A stretch of DNA of 14,959 nt. It comes from Bacillota bacterium. GTDB lineage: Bacteria > Bacillota > Sulfobacillia > JAJZYS01 > JAJYTV01. The notes under the pieces are model-generated. The model was not told the origin of the DNA and did no database searches. It worked only from the letters and a program-made list of their open reading frames with translations. Of this stretch, positions 12,516 to 14,959 are shown piece by piece (positions within the stretch are counted from its first letter, which is position 1; each line of letters opens with the position of its first letter). The translations under genes and the position numbers were made by a program. The stretch lies in assembly GCA_021810725.1 (NCBI GenBank), contig JAJZIE010000032.1, forward strand, positions 1 to 14,959. The letters are read 5' to 3'.

Positions 12516-14585
12516 GTGCAGCCAAGCTACCGCCGCCTCGTCGTCCGGCGCACCGTCGCGGTGCTTGCCATCCTCAGCGTGCTGGCCTTGGGCTTGGTCG
12601 TTCGCCTGACCTACCTGCAGGTCATCGCGGGATCGATCTACGGGCAGGCCGCGCTCGCCGAGCAGTATGCGCACCTGCCGCTGCCGCCCGTCCGCGGCTC
12701 GATCACCGATCGCAACGGCCGCGTGCTGGCCCTCGAAACGCCGGGGGAAGCGCTCTGGGCCATGCCCCGCTCGATCCGCGACCCACGCACCATGGCGAGG
12801 CAGCTGGGACCGATCCTCGGGGAGAGCGCCGCCAAGCTCGAGAAGGTGCTCGCGTCCCGCCAGGCCTTCGTCTGGCTGTCCTATCACGTCACGGTCGGGC
12901 AGGCCGCCCGCATCCAGGCCCTGGGCACCTACGACGGGCTCGGCCTGCAGCCCGTTTCCTGGCGCATCTATCCGCAGGGCGATCTGGCGGGCGCGGCCAT
13001 CGGCTTTGTCGGCGTCGACCAGACGGGACTGGCCGGGGTCGAACTCAGCTACAACAAGCAGCTCAGCGGGAAGCCGGGCACGGAGGTCGTCAAGGTGGAC
13101 GCGCTCGGCAATCCGCTGCCGCAGTATGGCGTCCACGTGACGCCCGCGGTGCCTGGCGACGGCCTCGAGACGACGCTCGACCTCTCGATCCAGGCCTTCG
13201 CCCAGCAGGACCTCGCTGCGGCCGTCAAACTGCGGCACGCGAAGGGTGGCCGCATCCTGGTGCTCAATCCGAACACCGGCGGGATCCTGGCCATCGCCCA
13301 GTACCCTGAGCCGAACCCCGCGAACTGGCAGAACTACCCGCAGACGGAGTGGGCGGACGAGCCCATCCAGTATGCCTTCGAGCCCGGGTCCACGATCAAG
13401 CCCGTGACCGCCTCGGCGGCCCTCACGACCGGTGTCGCGACCCCGAGCTGGTCGATCATGGACAAGGGTTCCATGGTCATCGACGGCATCCGCATCTTCG
13501 ACTGGATCCCGACCGGCTTCGGGCGGCTCACCTTCGACGGCATCATGGAGGAGTCGTCGGACGTGGGCTTCGCCACGCTCGCGATCGATATGGGCGCGTC
13601 GGCGCTCTACCACTTCTACGATCTCTTCCACTTGGACAGGCTCACGGGCGTCGATCTGCCCGGTGAGACGCCGGGGCTCATCCCGCCCGAGAACCAGGCC
13701 ACGAAGCTCGACCTCGGCGAGATGGGCTTCGGCCAGACGATCGCCATCTCGCCCATCCAGCTCGCCGCGGCCGTCTCCGCCGTGGCCGACGGCGGGATCT
13801 GGCACACGCCGCACATCGGCAAGGCGCTGCTGCTCCCCGACGGCGGGAAGCAGGTGCTCAGCTTCCCCTCGCAGCGCGTGATCACGCCCCTCGTCGCAAG
13901 CGAGGTGCGGACGGCGATGCTCAAGGTGGTCACGAAGGGCACCGGCAACCTGGCCCAGGTCAAGGGATACGAGGTGGCCGGCAAGACCGGAACGGCCAAC
14001 GTCGTGGGCAAGGCCGGAAAGTTCAAGACCGGCGACTTTCTGGCGTCCTTCATCGGCTACGGGCCGCTGCCGAACCCCAAGGTGCTGATCCTTGTCCAGC
14101 TCGACGACCCGAAGGGTCTCTTCTACGGTGGAGACGTCTCGGCGCCGGTCTTCTCGCAGCTCTTCGGCCAGATCATGGACTACATGGGCGTGCCTACGAG
14201 CACGGCCGCGCTGCAGGCCCAGCGTGTGTCGGTGCCGGATCTGGCGGGCCTCACCTACGCCGAAGCCGCGCTGCGCCTGGATGGGCTCGGCCTCCTCATG
14301 CAGGGTCAGGGCAGCGGGACAAAGGTGACGTCGCAGACGCCGGCGTCCGGCGTGAAAGTCGCGCCCAACACGCTGGTGACCGTGCAGCTCGGCGGCTCCA
14401 AGGGGTCCACGGGCGTGCCGGACGTGCTCGGCCTGACCGTGCAGCAGGCGGACAGAGCCCTCGCCTCGCGCGGCTACCGCATGGTGCCGAGCGGCTCGGG
14501 GGTGGCGGCGCATCAGAAGCCAGGCCCTGGCACGGCGCTGAAGTCCGGGCAGTCCGTGACCGTGGTGTTCACGGCTCCGCCTTGA
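12516..14585 (+). CDS. Class B penicillin-binding protein with PASTA domains (FtsI/SpoVD-like)
   Basis: A 689-residue peptidoglycan DD-transpeptidase. One membrane helix (about 13-36) anchors it, then the dimerization-domain motif PVRGSITDRNGRVLA (58-72), the transpeptidase domain (about 200-560) with STIK (Ser292 nucleophile), SSD at 347-349 in the place of the usual SxN, and KTGT (490-493). Two PASTA repeats follow (about 570-628 and 632-689: VPDLAGLTYAEA..., VPDVLGLTVQQA...). The overall plan is that of FtsI or SpoVD. The usual mra/mur neighbours are absent, so the role (division, sporulation or general growth) cannot be fixed. The start is GTG 12516, the first codon after an in-frame stop, behind a GTGGGGGGG run. 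The substitution at 349 is the main oddity. Confidence 0.93.
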   Translation: MQPSYRRLVVRRTVAVLAILSVLALGLVVRLTYLQVIAGSIYGQAALAEQYAHLPLPPVRGSITDRNGRVLALETPGEALWAMPRSIRDPRTMARQLGPILGESAAKLEKVLASRQAFVWLSYHVTVGQAARIQALGTYDGLGLQPVSWRIYPQGDLAGAAIGFVGVDQTGLAGVELSYNKQLSGKPGTEVVKVDALGNPLPQYGVHVTPAVPGDGLETTLDLSIQAFAQQDLAAAVKLRHAKGGRILVLNPNTGGILAIAQYPEPNPANWQNYPQTEWADEPIQYAFEPGSTIKPVTASAALTTGVATPSWSIMDKGSMVIDGIRIFDWIPTGFGRLTFDGIMEESSDVGFATLAIDMGASALYHFYDLFHLDRLTGVDLPGETPGLIPPENQATKLDLGEMGFGQTIAISPIQLAAAVSAVADGGIWHTPHIGKALLLPDGGKQVLSFPSQRVITPLVASEVRTAMLKVVTKGTGNLAQVKGYEVAGKTGTANVVGKAGKFKTGDFLASFIGYGPLPNPKVLILVQLDDPKGLFYGGDVSAPVFSQLFGQIMDYMGVPTSTAALQAQRVSVPDLAGLTYAEAALRLDGLGLLMQGQGSGTKVTSQTPASGVKVAPNTLVTVQLGGSKGSTGVPDVLGLTVQQADRALASRGYRMVPSGSGVAAHQKPGPGTALKSGQSVTVVFTAPP

Positions 14586-14635
14586 TCGACGGAGTCCGAT
14601 CGGCCCTATTTTCGGGTATCTCTAGGGGCGCGCAG

Positions 14636-14702
14636 GAGCACCGATCCTCTGGATGGAATGTCACTTTCTGCATGTGACGTTCGTCCGAAAGGATCGGTGC
14701 TC
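14636..14702 (+). promoter_or_regulatory. Long leader hairpin ending at the start codon of the lipoprotein gene
   Basis: GAGCACCGATCC (14636-14647) and GGATCGGTGCTC (14691-14702) are perfect 12-bp inverted repeats, and the ATG follows immediately at 14703. Between them, about seven further pairs (GGATGGA with TTCGTCC, G-U pairs included) and GTCAC/GTGAC (14660-14664, 14674-14678) extend the stem, leaving a loop of about 9 nt. The 3' arm includes the GGA of the AAAGGA ribosome binding site. There is no T-run after it, so a terminator is unlikely. Confidence 0.6.
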
Positions 14703-14959
14703 ATGCGCCGTCACTCCCGCCGGCATCGTCTGATCTTTCCCTTGGCGCTCGGTTTGCTGCCACTCCTCGCCGGATGCTCCATGGCTCAAGGCTCGCCGGC
14801 TGCCCCCGCGTTGTCCATCCAGACCGCCAAGCACCGCAGGGCAAACGGCACGCCGATTGCGCTCGAGCCTGTGCGTCTTTCGAAGTCCGCACGGGCTCAC
14901 GTCCCCAAGGGCGTGCGCATCTACAGCCTCACCTACTGGAGTCGCGGCCTGCGCTGCCA
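14703..14959 (+). CDS. Lipoprotein, N-terminal part, possibly a secreted alpha/beta hydrolase (runs off right edge)
   Basis: The first 85 codons are visible. The product starts MRRHSRRHRLIFPLALG with a basic n-region, a hydrophobic core and a lipobox LLAGC (21-25), so Cys25 should be lipid-modified and the protein anchored on the outer face of the membrane. A Pro/Ala-rich linker follows, then KGVRIYSLTYWSRGLR near the edge. That segment resembles the entry to prolyl-oligopeptidase or dienelactone-type alpha/beta hydrolase domains (strand then YWSxGLxV), but the catalytic part is outside the window, so the fold is a guess. The ATG has AAAGGA 9 nt upstream, inside the 3' arm of a long hairpin. 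It lies 117 nt after the PBP gene on the same strand. Confidence 0.75.
   Translation, partial: MRRHSRRHRLIFPLALGLLPLLAGCSMAQGSPAAPALSIQTAKHRRANGTPIALEPVRLSKSARAHVPKGVRIYSLTYWSRGLRC

Noticed and set aside
12330..14513. A 727-codon open frame antisense to the PBP gene
   Set aside because: It mirrors the codon structure of the PBP, is very rich in Arg, Gly and His, and has no recognisable domain.
14601..14630. A promoter or terminator in CCCTATTTTCGGGTATC after the PBP gene
   Set aside because: The stem would be only three base pairs and no -35/-10 pair with acceptable spacing could be placed (TTGATC to TATTTT is 19 nt with a poor match).

Overview
This is a GC-rich bacterial chromosome segment with tightly packed housekeeping and catabolic genes. 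I see no mobile element, rRNA, tRNA or CRISPR array. Strong AGGAGG-type ribosome binding sites, heavy use of TTG and GTG starts, a class B penicillin-binding protein with PASTA repeats, and families common in Clostridia-like lineages (quinate 5-dehydrogenase-like protein, UPF0173 hydrolase) suggest a high-GC Firmicute such as the Thermaerobacter/Symbiobacterium/Sulfobacillus type. That placement is an inference.

Left block (1-2938, minus strand): a winged/helix-turn-helix-type regulator, then greA, lysS and the start of a quinate 5-dehydrogenase-like gene that runs off the left edge. greA has a perfect consensus sigma-A promoter (TTGACA-17-TATAAT) whose -35 box overlaps the stop codon of the regulator. 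greA, lysS and the third gene are almost contiguous and probably form one operon.

Middle block (3027-6255): a UPF0173 metal-dependent hydrolase (plus), a convergent MBL-fold hydrolase (minus) preceded by an unlisted 34-residue membrane peptide, then a 41-residue Cys-rich zinc-ribbon-like protein and a glycerate 2-kinase (both plus). Hairpin terminators separate the convergent gene pairs.

Right-centre block (6308-11967, minus strand): amidohydrolase, enoyl-CoA hydratase-family protein, alpha/beta hydrolase, HAD phosphatase, etfB and etfA. All six are on one strand with short gaps. A second promoter candidate lies ahead of etfB. The enoyl-CoA hydratase-fold enzyme next to the electron-transfer flavoprotein fits acyl-CoA metabolism.

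Right block (12170-14959, plus strand): an HxlR-type regulator divergent from the amidohydrolase, a class B PBP with two PASTA domains, and the start of a lipoprotein whose start codon directly follows a long hairpin.

No clearly new multi-gene system is visible. The items most worth a second look are the 12-bp perfect hairpin covering the ribosome binding site of the lipoprotein gene (with weaker similar arrangements at two other genes), an SSD in place of the SxN motif in the PBP, an enoyl-CoA hydratase homologue lacking one catalytic Glu, two very small proteins, and possible operators in two promoter regions.
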